DNA of 64,000 bases from Microvirga lenta. Its GTDB lineage: Bacteria; Pseudomonadota; Alphaproteobacteria; Rhizobiales; Beijerinckiaceae. Made by a program: the position numbers and the translations under genes. Below the pieces are notes generated by a model. It searched no databases. It worked only from the letters and a program-made list of their open reading frames with translations, and was not told the origin of the DNA. Below are positions 44,727 through 54,939 of the stretch, one piece after another. The DNA lies in the NCBI RefSeq assembly GCF_020532555.1, contig NZ_JAJBBR010000004.1, positions 496,001 through 560,000 of the forward strand, given 5' to 3'. Numbering within the stretch: position 1 is the first letter of the stretch; each line of letters opens with the position of its first letter.

Positions 44727-46217
44727 TCAGCGTTTGCTGCGAAGGAACCAAAGAGGCTCGAAAGGCTTTTCCGGGTCCAGCAGATGCGTGCCAAGGGCTG
44801 GACGAGACGGTCCCTTTGTGAACAGGGCTTCGAATGGACGCAAGCAACGGGGTTTGTGGTTTAGAGCTTCGATGGCTCGGATGAGAGACTTCTCCGCCTC
44901 CATCGTGCTTGCCAGCAGTTCCGGATGCACATCCAGATGCTCCGCCAGAAGTTGCTCACGGAGCTTGGCAATACCCTGTCGTGTCGATGAGTCGCCGGCC
45001 TCTATGGCAAGGTCGCACTCAGTATCGAGGCCGATTGATCGGTTGTTCAAGTTCGACGACCCGATCCGCAGGAAACAATCATCTATAATGATAAGTTTAG
45101 AGTGGACCAGAACCTGCCTGTGTTCCCCGCTAGGGGTAGATACGCAGGGATAATAGATCCGCAGCCGATCATGCCGATCGGCATTCTTCAGGCGGCGAAT
45201 GAGCCGGTCGCGGTTGCTGCCCATGACGAGCCGCTCGGCAAGTCCATGCGATTCATAAGTCATGACAATCACGACTTCTGGGCCGTCGAATCTCGACAGG
45301 TGGCTGACAAGAATTTTCCCTACATAGGGAGCAGTCATATACTGCGCCTCGATGTAGATCGTTTCTCTCGCTGCGGAGAGAGCATCGGCCGTGAGGTTTG
45401 CCACCTCCTCAACTGCCGCTTCGCCGTCCCAAGCAGGTATTGTACGGGCGATTGCAACCGGTACATCGGCAAAATCGGGTGCTAAATCGGCCGGCCAAAG
45501 CTCCTCCCTTGAGGGTACAGGAGCGAGTATTTCGCCGGTAGCGGCTGCCCAGCGCCAGCGTGCCAGTTCTGCAACACTCTTTGCCGCCTCGCCGTCAACA
45601 ACCATTTGGATGTCATGCACAGGACAGTAGGGTTGAGAGTCGGATCTTACCCTGTGTGGGTCATCTATTGCATGTCCCGTCGTATCCCAGCGTTCGATCG
45701 TGAGGTCCATACCGCCTACAAACGCAACAGCATCGTCGATGCAGACGATCTTCTGATGGTGTGCAGCATAGATCGGGTGGTGCGCGTCCAGGCGGAGATG
45801 AAGCCGCGGATGGTCCTGCCAGTCAGTACCCAGAAGAAGAGGCGCTGGTGCACTCGGGGCGTGGAGCGTTGCGAGACTCCACACTAGAATTCGGATTTCA
45901 AGCTCCGGTTCATCCTCGAGAAGCGAACGGAGAAGAGGACCAAGCGGCGGTGAATCTTCAGGGCACGCATCCGGCCGCAACCTGATACTCCCGTCGAAAT
46001 CCCAGCCAAGGATGAGAATCGACCTGTGCGCTTCGCGGAGCATGGCCTCCAATCGGCTGAAGTAGGAGGCGCCGTCAATCAGCGCTGCAGCTCTCCGACA
46101 CGCCGGAACGCGCCAGCAGTTCTGTCCTGGCTTGAGGATCTTCCACTCGAATCCTGAATCTCCGCCAACTCGCTGGTGGATATCCAAGTAATCCTGAGTG
46201 TGGTTCGACAACTGCAC
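44727..46217 (-). CDS. Phospholipase D / cardiolipin synthase-like protein
   Basis: The product is 496 aa. Two HKD motifs are complete: HHQKIVCIDDAVAFVGGMD (about residue 160) and VHSKLIIIDDCFLRIGSSN (about 400). No signal peptide or membrane helix, so cytoplasmic or peripheral. Phosphatidyl transfer (cardiolipin synthesis) or phospholipid hydrolysis is expected. I chose GTG 46217, with AGGAAAGG in front; an ATG at 46232 has no ribosome site. It forms an envelope cluster with the preceding genes. Confidence 0.9.
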   Translation of the reverse strand: MQLSNHTQDYLDIHQRVGGDSGFEWKILKPGQNCWRVPACRRAAALIDGASYFSRLEAMLREAHRSILILGWDFDGSIRLRPDACPEDSPPLGPLLRSLLEDEPELEIRILVWSLATLHAPSAPAPLLLGTDWQDHPRLHLRLDAHHPIYAAHHQKIVCIDDAVAFVGGMDLTIERWDTTGHAIDDPHRVRSDSQPYCPVHDIQMVVDGEAAKSVAELARWRWAAATGEILAPVPSREELWPADLAPDFADVPVAIARTIPAWDGEAAVEEVANLTADALSAARETIYIEAQYMTAPYVGKILVSHLSRFDGPEVVIVMTYESHGLAERLVMGSNRDRLIRRLKNADRHDRLRIYYPCVSTPSGEHRQVLVHSKLIIIDDCFLRIGSSNLNNRSIGLDTECDLAIEAGDSSTRQGIAKLREQLLAEHLDVHPELLASTMEAEKSLIRAIEALNHKPRCLRPFEALFTKGPSRPALGTHLLDPEKPFEPLWFLRSKR

Positions 46218-46348
46218 GCGACCTTTCCTCATCAATGACGTAAGTCAGTTCTACGCAGCCGCTATCTCACAACGATTGAAGCTGGCTGAGGTGCGACAAA
46301 GATCATTCACTTCTCCGTCCAATGACCTGTGGAGAGGGACCATATCCG

Positions 46349-47065
46349 CTAAAGCTTGCCGCCAGTGATCTGGAACGGAGCCGAACGCACTTTCCAGTCA
46401 CCCTCCATGTCTGCGATCGTCAATACAAATCGATCATAATCGCTGGCCCATTCAGGAATCTTCACGCTCGCTTGAAACGTTCCTTCCGCAGTGGTGCGGG
46501 CGTTGTCGAGGACCTCATAAGCCGAACGAGGAGCGCCGCCGCCGATGGCGACCGGCCTGTCGGGAGGCAACCCTGTAGCTGAGACTGTAACAGTTGAGCC
46601 GGCGGACCCGCTTTCAGGGGTTAGCGAAACCTGAGCCTTGTCGGCGTCTACTCTAGGAATGTTGAAGCGATCACCTAGTCGCCTCAGACGCTGCTGCAGG
46701 TCCGGGTTCTTGTTCAGAAGGTCGTCTACCGAAGCCCCAAGCTCCTGAGCCATGTCGGTCAAGGCGTTGCCGGTCTCGCGGGCGAGGGACCTCAAACGTT
46801 CCGTTGTCTCCTGAGACGATGAAGTGCTTGAGCGCAGATTGATTTTGCTCCCAACTTGGAGGTCGTTCGACCCTTCAATTCCGGGATTCGAACGCAGAAT
46901 TGCTGCTTCCGTCGTGTCGCAGCGGTCCGCGATGCTACTGAGGGTGTCGGAGCGCTTCACAACAGCCGTGTCGCCACAGATTGGCCGGGCCTCCTGCGCT
47001 AATCCCGGCGATGTGCCCAGAAAAGCGACCAGGGCGGAAGAAAGGGCAAACTGACGGACATTCAT
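46349..47065 (-). CDS. Periplasmic LysM-domain protein
   Basis: The product is 238 aa; GAGGATG lies upstream of ATG 47065. Signal peptide (about 1-24, ending GLAQEA). LysM domain at about 35-78 (VVKRSDTLSSIADRCDTTEA), a second weak repeat (about 95-135), then an Ig/CnaB-like beta domain (about 145-238) with SAGSTVTVSATGLPPDRPV. It should bind peptidoglycan in the periplasm. It is divergent from an L,D-transpeptidase, so a role in wall maturation is plausible. Confidence 0.88.
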   Translation of the reverse strand: MNVRQFALSSALVAFLGTSPGLAQEARPICGDTAVVKRSDTLSSIADRCDTTEAAILRSNPGIEGSNDLQVGSKINLRSSTSSSQETTERLRSLARETGNALTDMAQELGASVDDLLNKNPDLQQRLRRLGDRFNIPRVDADKAQVSLTPESGSAGSTVTVSATGLPPDRPVAIGGGAPRSAYEVLDNARTTAEGTFQASVKIPEWASDYDRFVLTIADMEGDWKVRSAPFQITGGKL

Positions 47066-47335
47066 GGTCACATCCTCGAAACGAAGCAGTTGCTGCAAAC
47101 CGTCTGGACGAGCCGTATGAGCGCAGCAGGAGCCAAAATCCTTGCAGATATAACCAGTTAAGCTCGGATTCGTTGCGGGTGGGGTTCAGTCGCACGGCGT
47201 TCATTCGGTCGGGCGGCTCACCTCTGCGCCCCCTGCACAGTTTTGTGAACGGGAGTAAATTCAAGGAACCTCACCTCACAAGAAGCGTATCAGGAATGGC
47301 TGAACCAATTCTCCGTCTAAAGAGGTTCCTTATTC

Positions 47336-47965
47336 ATGCGCTTCTTATGTCTATTTGCTCTGCTCGCCATGGGGATATTCGCCGCTGGAACAAGTCCTGT
47401 CAGAGCGGATGTCCTCATTAAAGTGGACAAATCTGCTCAGCGCATGTCCGTCTTGATCGATGGCAAAAGGCGCTATTCCTGGCCTGTCTCCACCGGGCGG
47501 AAGGGCTACGCCACACCCACCGGCTCTTTTACTCCCTCGCGGCTCGTAAAAGACCATGCGTCCAAAGAATGGGACGGAGCGCCCATGCCGCACTCGATCT
47601 TCTTTACCCATCGGGGGCACGCCATTCATGGGAGCCACGCGATCCGAAGGCTTGGCTCTCCAGCCTCGCATGGCTGCATTCGCCTGTCGCCCTCCAACGC
47701 GGCCAAGCTTTTTGCTCTTGTCCGGAAGGAGGGAATGAGGAACACGAAGATCGTCGTCCGAGGTAAAGAGCCCAGTAGAATGGCTCGGAGAAAGTCACAT
47801 GCACGAACCGTCAAGTCCGTGACGCCCCCGAGGGCTGCGCGTTCCACCCGCACTCCTGCTACGCGTTACTCCAGCAACCACGGTCGTGTCCAGGAAAGAG
47901 CCTATATGCCTAATGCGGGCTACAGGCAGCCCCTGAATACAGGGTCCATTTTCAGTTGGCGCTGA
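47336..47965 (+). CDS. L,D-transpeptidase (YkuD family)
   Basis: The product is 209 aa. Signal peptide (about 1-24, ending SPVRADV). The YkuD domain (about 25-140) has the catalytic set HGSHAIRRLGSPASHGCIRL, with Cys about 121. The C-terminal tail is basic, Arg/Pro/Ser-rich and disordered. It makes 3-3 cross-links in peptidoglycan or anchors proteins to it. Divergent from the LysM gene; the unusual basic tail may bind the wall or DNA. Confidence 0.93.
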   Translation: MRFLCLFALLAMGIFAAGTSPVRADVLIKVDKSAQRMSVLIDGKRRYSWPVSTGRKGYATPTGSFTPSRLVKDHASKEWDGAPMPHSIFFTHRGHAIHGSHAIRRLGSPASHGCIRLSPSNAAKLFALVRKEGMRNTKIVVRGKEPSRMARRKSHARTVKSVTPPRAARSTRTPATRYSSNHGRVQERAYMPNAGYRQPLNTGSIFSWR

Positions 47966-47971
47966 AGGACC

Positions 47972-49141
47972 TCAGTCCGCAGTCACGACCTGGAGCAGAC
48001 GGCGCATGAAGTCCTCTCCTTTGGCGACCTCGCTCAACTCGATGAATTCATTCGGCTTGTGCGCTTGGGCAATGTTGCCTGGTCCGCAGACAACGGATGG
48101 GATGCCGCCGGACTTCTGAAACAAGCTCGCCTCGGTGGCGAAGGCAACTTTGGACTGGCCATTCTGCCCAGCAAGTGCCTTCGCAAGCGTAACGACCTCG
48201 TCCTCTGGCGCCACATCGAGAGCTGGTGTCGCAGACAGTTCTCGCCAGGAAAAGCCTGCCTCCGGTGCGACCGCCCTCATCTGTGGTTCCAGAACCTCGT
48301 GAGCGAAACGCTGCACTTCACCCAACAGGGTGTTCGGATCCTGCAGCGGGAGGTGGCGGAACTCAAAATCGAATTCGCATTCCGACGGCACGATGTTCAG
48401 CGCCGTGCCGCCGTGGATCACGCCCGTATGTACGGTGGTGTGAGGAACGTCGAATCCTTCATCGAACGGTCCCGCTTCCGCGATGCGCCGGGCCATGCTG
48501 CGCAAGTAAGTAATCAATTCCGCCGCGTATTCGACCGCGTTCACGCCCTGTGGTGCGAGAGAGGAATGGCAGGATTTTCCTTGCACCCGGCAGCGCATCG
48601 CCAGCTTCCCCTTATGGGCGCAGATGATCTGCATCTCGGTAGGTTCACCGATGATTGCCATGCGCGGGCGCACGGGTAGCGTGTTCAAATGAGCGATCAA
48701 GGGGCGGACCCCGACGCAGCCGACTTCCTCATCGTAGGAAAAGGCATAGTGGATCGGCGTCTTCAGATCGGCTTTGGCGAATGCTGGGGCGAACGCGAGG
48801 GCGATCGACAGAAAACTCTTCATGTCGGCCGTGCCCCGGCCGAAGAGGCGATCACCGCGGCGGGTGAGGGTGAAAGGGTCGCTCTGCCAATCCTGACCGT
48901 CTACCGGAACCGTATCGGTATGACCGGACAGGAGGATGCCGCCTCGATCCTGCGGCCCGATCGTGGCGTAAAGGCTTGCCTTTCGTCCTGTTCCATCCAA
49001 GACCAGCGTGCTTTCGATTCCGAGATCAGCCAGATAGTCGCGGATATAGTCGATCAGCTCCAAGTTGGAATTACGGCTTGTCGTGTCGAAGCTGATCAGC
49101 TTGCGAATCAGGTCGAGGCTGACGAGGTCGTCAGTGGACAT
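47972..49141 (-). CDS. argE: Acetylornithine deacetylase (M20)
   Basis: The product is 389 aa. TTGGAG precedes ATG 49141. M20 metallopeptidase motifs: LLSGHTDTVPV (metal His/Asp), FGRGTADMKSF (bridging Asp), FSYDEEVGCVGV (catalytic Glu) and the C-terminal GNIAQAHKPNEFIELSEV. It hydrolyses N2-acetylornithine, though within a dipeptide-type transporter operon it may act on other N-acyl amino acids or peptides taken up by that system. Downstream of the ABC ATPases by 25 nt, same strand. Confidence 0.9.
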   Translation of the reverse strand: MSTDDLVSLDLIRKLISFDTTSRNSNLELIDYIRDYLADLGIESTLVLDGTGRKASLYATIGPQDRGGILLSGHTDTVPVDGQDWQSDPFTLTRRGDRLFGRGTADMKSFLSIALAFAPAFAKADLKTPIHYAFSYDEEVGCVGVRPLIAHLNTLPVRPRMAIIGEPTEMQIICAHKGKLAMRCRVQGKSCHSSLAPQGVNAVEYAAELITYLRSMARRIAEAGPFDEGFDVPHTTVHTGVIHGGTALNIVPSECEFDFEFRHLPLQDPNTLLGEVQRFAHEVLEPQMRAVAPEAGFSWRELSATPALDVAPEDEVVTLAKALAGQNGQSKVAFATEASLFQKSGGIPSVVCGPGNIAQAHKPNEFIELSEVAKGEDFMRRLLQVVTAD

Positions 49142-49166
49142 CGTTTCTCCAAGATTCAAATGCGGC

Positions 49167-50209
<1,043 letters not shown>

Positions 50210-50213
<4 letters not shown>

Positions 50214-51181
50214 GCGGCGGCCTCCTGCGGGTGAAAGCAGCGCCAGCCGTGATCCCCGCCTGACAGAGGCGGCAAGGCCAGGCAGGCTGCGGTGGCGCGT
50301 GGGCAGCGCGGTTGAAAGGCACAGCCCTCGGGCAGTCTGAGCAGAGATGGGGTCATGCCGGGGATCTGCGCCAGCGGCTCACCACGCTTGTTGCGGCTTG
50401 GAACCGAGCCGAGCAGGCCATGGGTATAGGGGTGGCGGGCGTGGTCAATAACTTCGACGGTCGTGCCGGTCTCAACGATGCGACCGGCATACATCACGGC
50501 GACTCGGTCGGCTAGACCGGACACGACCGCCAGATCGTGTGTGATCCACACCAGGGCGGTGCCAGTCTCCCGGCAGAGCTTCTGTACCTCGAACAGGATC
50601 TGCGCCTGGATCGTTACATCCAGCGCCGTGGTCGGCTCGTCGGCGATGATGACATCGGGCTGGTGGAGCAGTGCGATGGCGATGGCAACGCGTTGGCGCA
50701 TGCCGCCCGAAAACTGGTGGGGATAAGCCGCGAGCCGCTCGTCGGGTGAAGGGATTCCCACTCGGGCCAGTGCCTCGCGCGCCCGCTCCCGCGCCTGCTC
50801 GCGCGAGACCCTATCGTGGGCGAGCACGGTCTCGACCATCTGGGTCTCGACGCTGAGCACCGGGTTCAGCGTCATCATCGGATCCTGGAAAATCATCGCG
50901 ATGCGGTTGCCGCGCAACTGGCGCAGGCGTTTTTCGCCCGCGGCCACCAAATTCTCCCCCCGATAGAGCACAGCGCCGCTGACGATGCGGCCGGGTGGAT
51001 CGATGAGGCCTAGGATCGACATACCGGTCACCGATTTCCCGGAGCCGGATTCTCCTACCAGTCCCAGAATTTCTCCACGGTGGAGCGAGAAGCTCACGCC
51101 GTCGACGGCCCTGGCAACACCACCGCGGGTGAAGAAATGCGTGTGTAGATCCTCAACCTCGAGCACTGGGTCCTGTCGCAT
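50210..51181 (-). CDS. Peptide/nickel ABC transporter ATPase (DppD type)
   Basis: The product is 323 aa from ATG 51181, preceded by GAGGAG; the longer frame to 51259 overlaps the permease gene. Walker A GLVGESGSGKSVTG, Q-loop FQDPMMTLNPV, signature FSGGMRQR, Walker B VIIADEPTTALD and the C-terminal GCAFQPRCPRATAAC. First of the two ATPases, overlapping DppF by 4 nt. Confidence 0.93.
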
Positions 51182-51194
51182 CAATGTGATCTCC

Positions 51195-52100
51195 TCAATG
51201 CTGCAGTCGTGGGTTGAGGACGTCGCGCATCTGGTCGCCGACCAGATTGATGCTGACAACGGTGATCAGCAGAGCGAGACCCGGGAACACGCTGACCCAG
51301 AACTCGCCGCTCAGCATGTAATCGAAGCCCGATGCGATGAGCATTCCGAGCGAAGGCTGAGTCACCGGTACGCCGACGCCCAGGAAGGAGAGCGTTGCCT
51401 CCAGTGTGATCGCATGGGCGACCTGCACCGTTGCCACAACGATGAGCGGCGGCAGGCAATTCGGCAGCAGATGGTGCAAGACGACACGCTGCTTCGGCAA
51501 TGCTAAGCATTGGGCTGCCTCGACATATTCCTTGCGGCGCTCGACTAGAGCGGCACTGCGCACGGTGCGTGCGTAATAAGCCCATTGCACGGCAGTCAGC
51601 GCAATGATCACCTTGTCGACACCCTTGCCGAGTACGGCAAGAAGGATCAGCGCGATCAGGATGGCCGGAAAGGATAGCTGAATGTCGACCAGCCTCATGA
51701 TCGTCGCATCGGTACTGCCGCCGACGTAGGCCGCAATCATGCCTACGATCAATCCGATGGCGAGCGCCATAGCGGTGGAGGAAAAGCCGACCAGAAGGCT
51801 GGTGCGTAAGCCATAAATGATTGCACTCAGCAGGTCGCGGCCCTGCTCGTCGGAGCCCAGCCAGAACACGTTGCCGTCCATGTCGGCGCTGCCGGGAGGT
51901 AGCATACCGCTCATGATATCGAGCTTGCTTAGGTCATAGGGATCCTGCGGGGCAATCCAAGGCGCGAGCAGGGCCGAAGAGACGACCAGCACCAGCAGCC
52001 CTAAACCCAACACGGCTACTCGGCTGTCAAAGAATTCGACAACGAAGCGCTTCAGAGGAGTCTGTACTTTAGGAGCGGAAGCGGGGGCTGCGGCGGTCAT
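51195..52100 (-). CDS. Peptide ABC transporter permease (DppC type)
   Basis: The product is 301 aa. The N-terminal helix follows a short cytoplasmic stretch; a typical periplasmic loop carries GSDEQGRDLLSAIIYGLRTS, and the EAA-like loop is EYVEAAQCLALPKQRVVLHH. Five to six helices. Overlaps DppB by 4 nt and sits 13 nt before the DppD start. Confidence 0.94.
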   Translation of the reverse strand: MTAAAPASAPKVQTPLKRFVVEFFDSRVAVLGLGLLVLVVSSALLAPWIAPQDPYDLSKLDIMSGMLPPGSADMDGNVFWLGSDEQGRDLLSAIIYGLRTSLLVGFSSTAMALAIGLIVGMIAAYVGGSTDATIMRLVDIQLSFPAILIALILLAVLGKGVDKVIIALTAVQWAYYARTVRSAALVERRKEYVEAAQCLALPKQRVVLHHLLPNCLPPLIVVATVQVAHAITLEATLSFLGVGVPVTQPSLGMLIASGFDYMLSGEFWVSVFPGLALLITVVSINLVGDQMRDVLNPRLQH

Positions 52101-53074
52101 GCCTTGGCACCTCCCAGGCGAATACGAGGGTCGAGCAGAGAATAGAGCACGTCCACCACAAGATTGATGACAATGAAGAGGAGTACAGTCACCAGAAGAT
52201 AGGCGACCACGACTGGCCTATCGAGCAGAAGAATGCTGTCGATCAGGAGCTTACCCATTCCAGGCCAGGCGAACACCGACTCGGTGACAACGGAGAAGGC
52301 GATCACGGAGCCAAATTCGAGCCCGAGCACGGTGACGACCGGGATCATGATGTTCTTCAGAATGTGGACCCCGACGATCCGAGCGGGCGATAGGCCCTTG
52401 GCTCGCGCGAAGCGGACGTAATCCTGCAGGGCCACCTCGCGAGTGCCGGCACGCGCCAGACGGATCACGAGAGATACCTTGAACAATGCCAGGTTCAACG
52501 CTGGCAGAAGCATGTGCTTGAGACCGTCGGCCGTCAGAAAGCTAAAGGGTATACCGAACACATCCACGGTTTCTCCGCGCCCACTGGCCGGCAGCCAGCC
52601 AAGCGAGACGGCGAATGCCATGATCAAGAGCATGCCGACCCAGAAGGTTGGAAGGCTGAAGCCGAGGATCGATCCCGCCATGATGATGCGCCCTGCAGGC
52701 GAGTCAGGGCGAAGTCCGGCCCAGATTCCGAGCGGGATCCCAATCAGCACGGCGATGATCATCGCGAGCAGTGCCAGCTCAAGCGTGGCAGGAAAACGCT
52801 CAAGAACGAGTTCGACCGCAGGGACGCCGTGAACGAAAGATATGCCGAGATCCCCGGAGAGCGCATTGCCAGCGAAGGCGAAGAACTGCTCGTGCAGGGG
52901 GCGGTCAAGGCCCAGACGAGCGATGGCAGCCGCCCGCTCGAGCTCGTCGGCTTCCGGGCTGATCAGCACATCAATGGGGTTGCCGATCGCGAAAATGCCG
53001 GTGAAGACCAGGACGGACATGATTGCGACCACGATCGCACTCTGGGCGATGCGCCGGATCAGGAAAACCAGCAT
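52097..53074 (-). CDS. Peptide ABC transporter permease (DppB type)
   Basis: The product is 325 aa. ATG 53074 gives the usual DppB start MLVFLIRRIAQSAI; a GTG four codons earlier is less likely. Coupling loop LQDYVRFARAKGLSPARIVG, and the typical FGIPFSFLTADGLKHMLLPA. Six helices in the inner membrane. Follows the substrate-binding gene by 66 nt. Confidence 0.94.
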   Translation of the reverse strand: MLVFLIRRIAQSAIVVAIMSVLVFTGIFAIGNPIDVLISPEADELERAAAIARLGLDRPLHEQFFAFAGNALSGDLGISFVHGVPAVELVLERFPATLELALLAMIIAVLIGIPLGIWAGLRPDSPAGRIIMAGSILGFSLPTFWVGMLLIMAFAVSLGWLPASGRGETVDVFGIPFSFLTADGLKHMLLPALNLALFKVSLVIRLARAGTREVALQDYVRFARAKGLSPARIVGVHILKNIMIPVVTVLGLEFGSVIAFSVVTESVFAWPGMGKLLIDSILLLDRPVVVAYLLVTVLLFIVINLVVDVLYSLLDPRIRLGGAKA

Positions 53075-53140
53075 CTCGAATTCCACATGGAAGGCGTTGG
53101 GTGGCCGAGGGCGGCATGTGCCGCCCCCGGCTCATTGATG

Positions 53141-54739
53141 TTACTTCGCCGAGCGGACGGAGGCCGCCAGCGTGTACTGGTCGGCGCGCGGCGCGTAGCT
53201 CAAGCCCTTGCGCATGGCCCACGAAGTGACTTCGTAGTGCAGCGGCAAGATCGCTACGTCATCGCTTACGACCTTCATGGCCTCGGCCAGGAGCTTTTCA
53301 CGAGCGGCGTCGTCGACGGTGGCGAGTGCCTGGGTCAGCAGGTCGTCGAGTTTCGGATTGGAATATCCGGTGTAGTTCGTCGGTCCAAAACCCTTCTCCT
53401 TGATCCTTGTGGCGACGAGCGACTTCAGCGGTGACGAAGCTTCGCCGGTCGCAGCGCTCCATCCAGCGAGGAAGACGCTGAACTCACCCTTGTTGCGGCG
53501 AGAGAAGAAGACATTGACGGTGGCAGCGTCCACTTGAGTCTTGATACCGATGCGGCTGTACATCTGAGCGACTGCCTGGGCAATCTTCTCGTCGTTGATG
53601 TAGCGGTCGTTCGGAGTGCCGATGGTCAGTTCGAAACCGTTGGGATAGCCGGCTTCGGCGAGCAACTGCTTTGCCTTGTTCGGGTCATAAGCGACCTTCA
53701 GGTCCGGGTTCGTCCCGAAAAGTCCGGGGGCCAAAAGCTGCGCCGCCGGCTCTGCGGTGTTGTTCATGATCCGCTTCACGATGGCGCCGCGATCGATGGC
53801 GAGCGAGAGAGCCTGACGAACGCGGATGTCGCGCAATGGGTTCTTGCCATCGGTGCCACTGATCGTCGGGGTTTTCTCGGCCTGATCGAGAGCAAGATAA
53901 ACGACGCGGTTGGACATGGTCTCGACGACGGAAACTTTGGGGTCTTTGCGCAGTCGCTCGAGATCCTGCAGTGGCGGTTCGTCCACCATATCAACGTCGC
54001 CGGCCAGCAGCGCTGCAACTCGCGGCCCGTCGCTGGTAATCGGCCTGAAAGTCACTTTGTCCCACTCGGGTTTCTCGCCCCAGTAGTCGGGGTTGCGCTC
54101 GAGTACGACACGCTCGCCCTTGCGGTACTCGGCGAGCTTGAAGGGACCGGTGCCGATAGCGAGCGTTCCGTCGTTGAAAGCCTGAGTCGAGGGCCAGGAA
54201 TCCGCCTTGCAGCCGGCCTTGTCGAACGTGACACCCTCGCCGCCGGCGGCCTTGGCCGAGATGATGCCGAAAGTCGTCATCTCCACAGGCAGGAGCGGAT
54301 AAGGGGCGGCCGTCTTGACGATGATGGTGTGAGGATCGGTGACCTCAATGGAGTCGATACCCTTGGTATACAGCGTGAACGACGATGGACTGTTTGCTAC
54401 GTTCGGGATGCGGCAGAGAGTGTAAACGAAGTCCTGCGCCGTGAACTCGCTCCCGTCGTGGAATTTCACGCCCTTACGGAGCTTGAACTCCCAGGTCTTG
54501 TCATCGAGCGTGCGCCAGGACTCGGCCAGGGCCGGGATCAGGCGCTGCTTTGCATCCTGATCGACCAAGGATTCAAAGATGTGCCGGCGCAGCGTGTTGT
54601 TGGGTGTGAGGTTGTGATAGTGCGGATCGAGTGAGCTTGGCTCGGCTGCTGTGCCGATCCGGAGCTCGGCGGCCGAGGCATGGCTCGCGAGGAGCATGGT
54701 GGCTAGGGCGCCGGCAAGGACGGTCGTCTGGTGTTTCAT
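53141..54739 (-). CDS. Peptide/dipeptide ABC substrate-binding protein (family 5)
   Basis: The product is 532 aa; AGAGAGG precedes ATG 54739, and the signal peptide ends SHASAAE (about 23). SBP_bac_5 family: LRIGTAAEPSSLDPHYHNLT, LAESWRTLDDKTWEFKLRKG and TGPFKLAEYRKGERVVLERN. First gene of the SBP-DppB-DppC-DppD-DppF-argE operon, divergent from an IclR regulator. Its ligand may be a peptide or an N-acyl amino acid feeding ArgE. Confidence 0.93.
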   Translation of the reverse strand: MKHQTTVLAGALATMLLASHASAAELRIGTAAEPSSLDPHYHNLTPNNTLRRHIFESLVDQDAKQRLIPALAESWRTLDDKTWEFKLRKGVKFHDGSEFTAQDFVYTLCRIPNVANSPSSFTLYTKGIDSIEVTDPHTIIVKTAAPYPLLPVEMTTFGIISAKAAGGEGVTFDKAGCKADSWPSTQAFNDGTLAIGTGPFKLAEYRKGERVVLERNPDYWGEKPEWDKVTFRPITSDGPRVAALLAGDVDMVDEPPLQDLERLRKDPKVSVVETMSNRVVYLALDQAEKTPTISGTDGKNPLRDIRVRQALSLAIDRGAIVKRIMNNTAEPAAQLLAPGLFGTNPDLKVAYDPNKAKQLLAEAGYPNGFELTIGTPNDRYINDEKIAQAVAQMYSRIGIKTQVDAATVNVFFSRRNKGEFSVFLAGWSAATGEASSPLKSLVATRIKEKGFGPTNYTGYSNPKLDDLLTQALATVDDAAREKLLAEAMKVVSDDVAILPLHYEVTSWAMRKGLSYAPRADQYTLAASVRSAK

Positions 54740-54761
54740 GACCTCTCTGGGACCTCTTCTT

Positions 54762-54773
54762 GAGACTTGTCTC
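54762..54773. promoter_or_regulatory. Inverted repeat before the transporter operon
   Basis: GAGACTTGTCTC (5-bp arms, 2-nt spacer) lies 22 nt upstream of the binding-protein start, within its leader. Possible operator. Confidence 0.35.
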
Positions 54774-54819
54774 TTAAGTACAAGACTTGCGTTTATGTTA
54801 TTAAAGTACAAACACCAGT

Positions 54820-54834
54820 TATCGCATAGCGATA
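54820..54834. promoter_or_regulatory. Inverted repeat in the IclR/transporter divergent region
   Basis: TATCGCATAGCGATA (perfect 6-bp arms, 3-nt centre) lies midway between the two divergent starts; a partial second copy (GCGCAACGCGAT) follows 10 nt away. A good candidate site for the IclR-family protein encoded next to it. Confidence 0.55.
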
Positions 54835-54939
54835 GAGGTGTAGCGCAACGCGATCATCTCAAATATAACGGTCGAGCTTGTCAAGGGATTGCTGGCGGAA
54901 GTGTAAGCCCGCAGATGAGCTTTGAGAGGGACGTTGGTC

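Noticed and set aside
53534..54634. 366-codon plus-strand frame antisense to the binding protein
   Set aside because: Shadow frame without domain or ribosome site.
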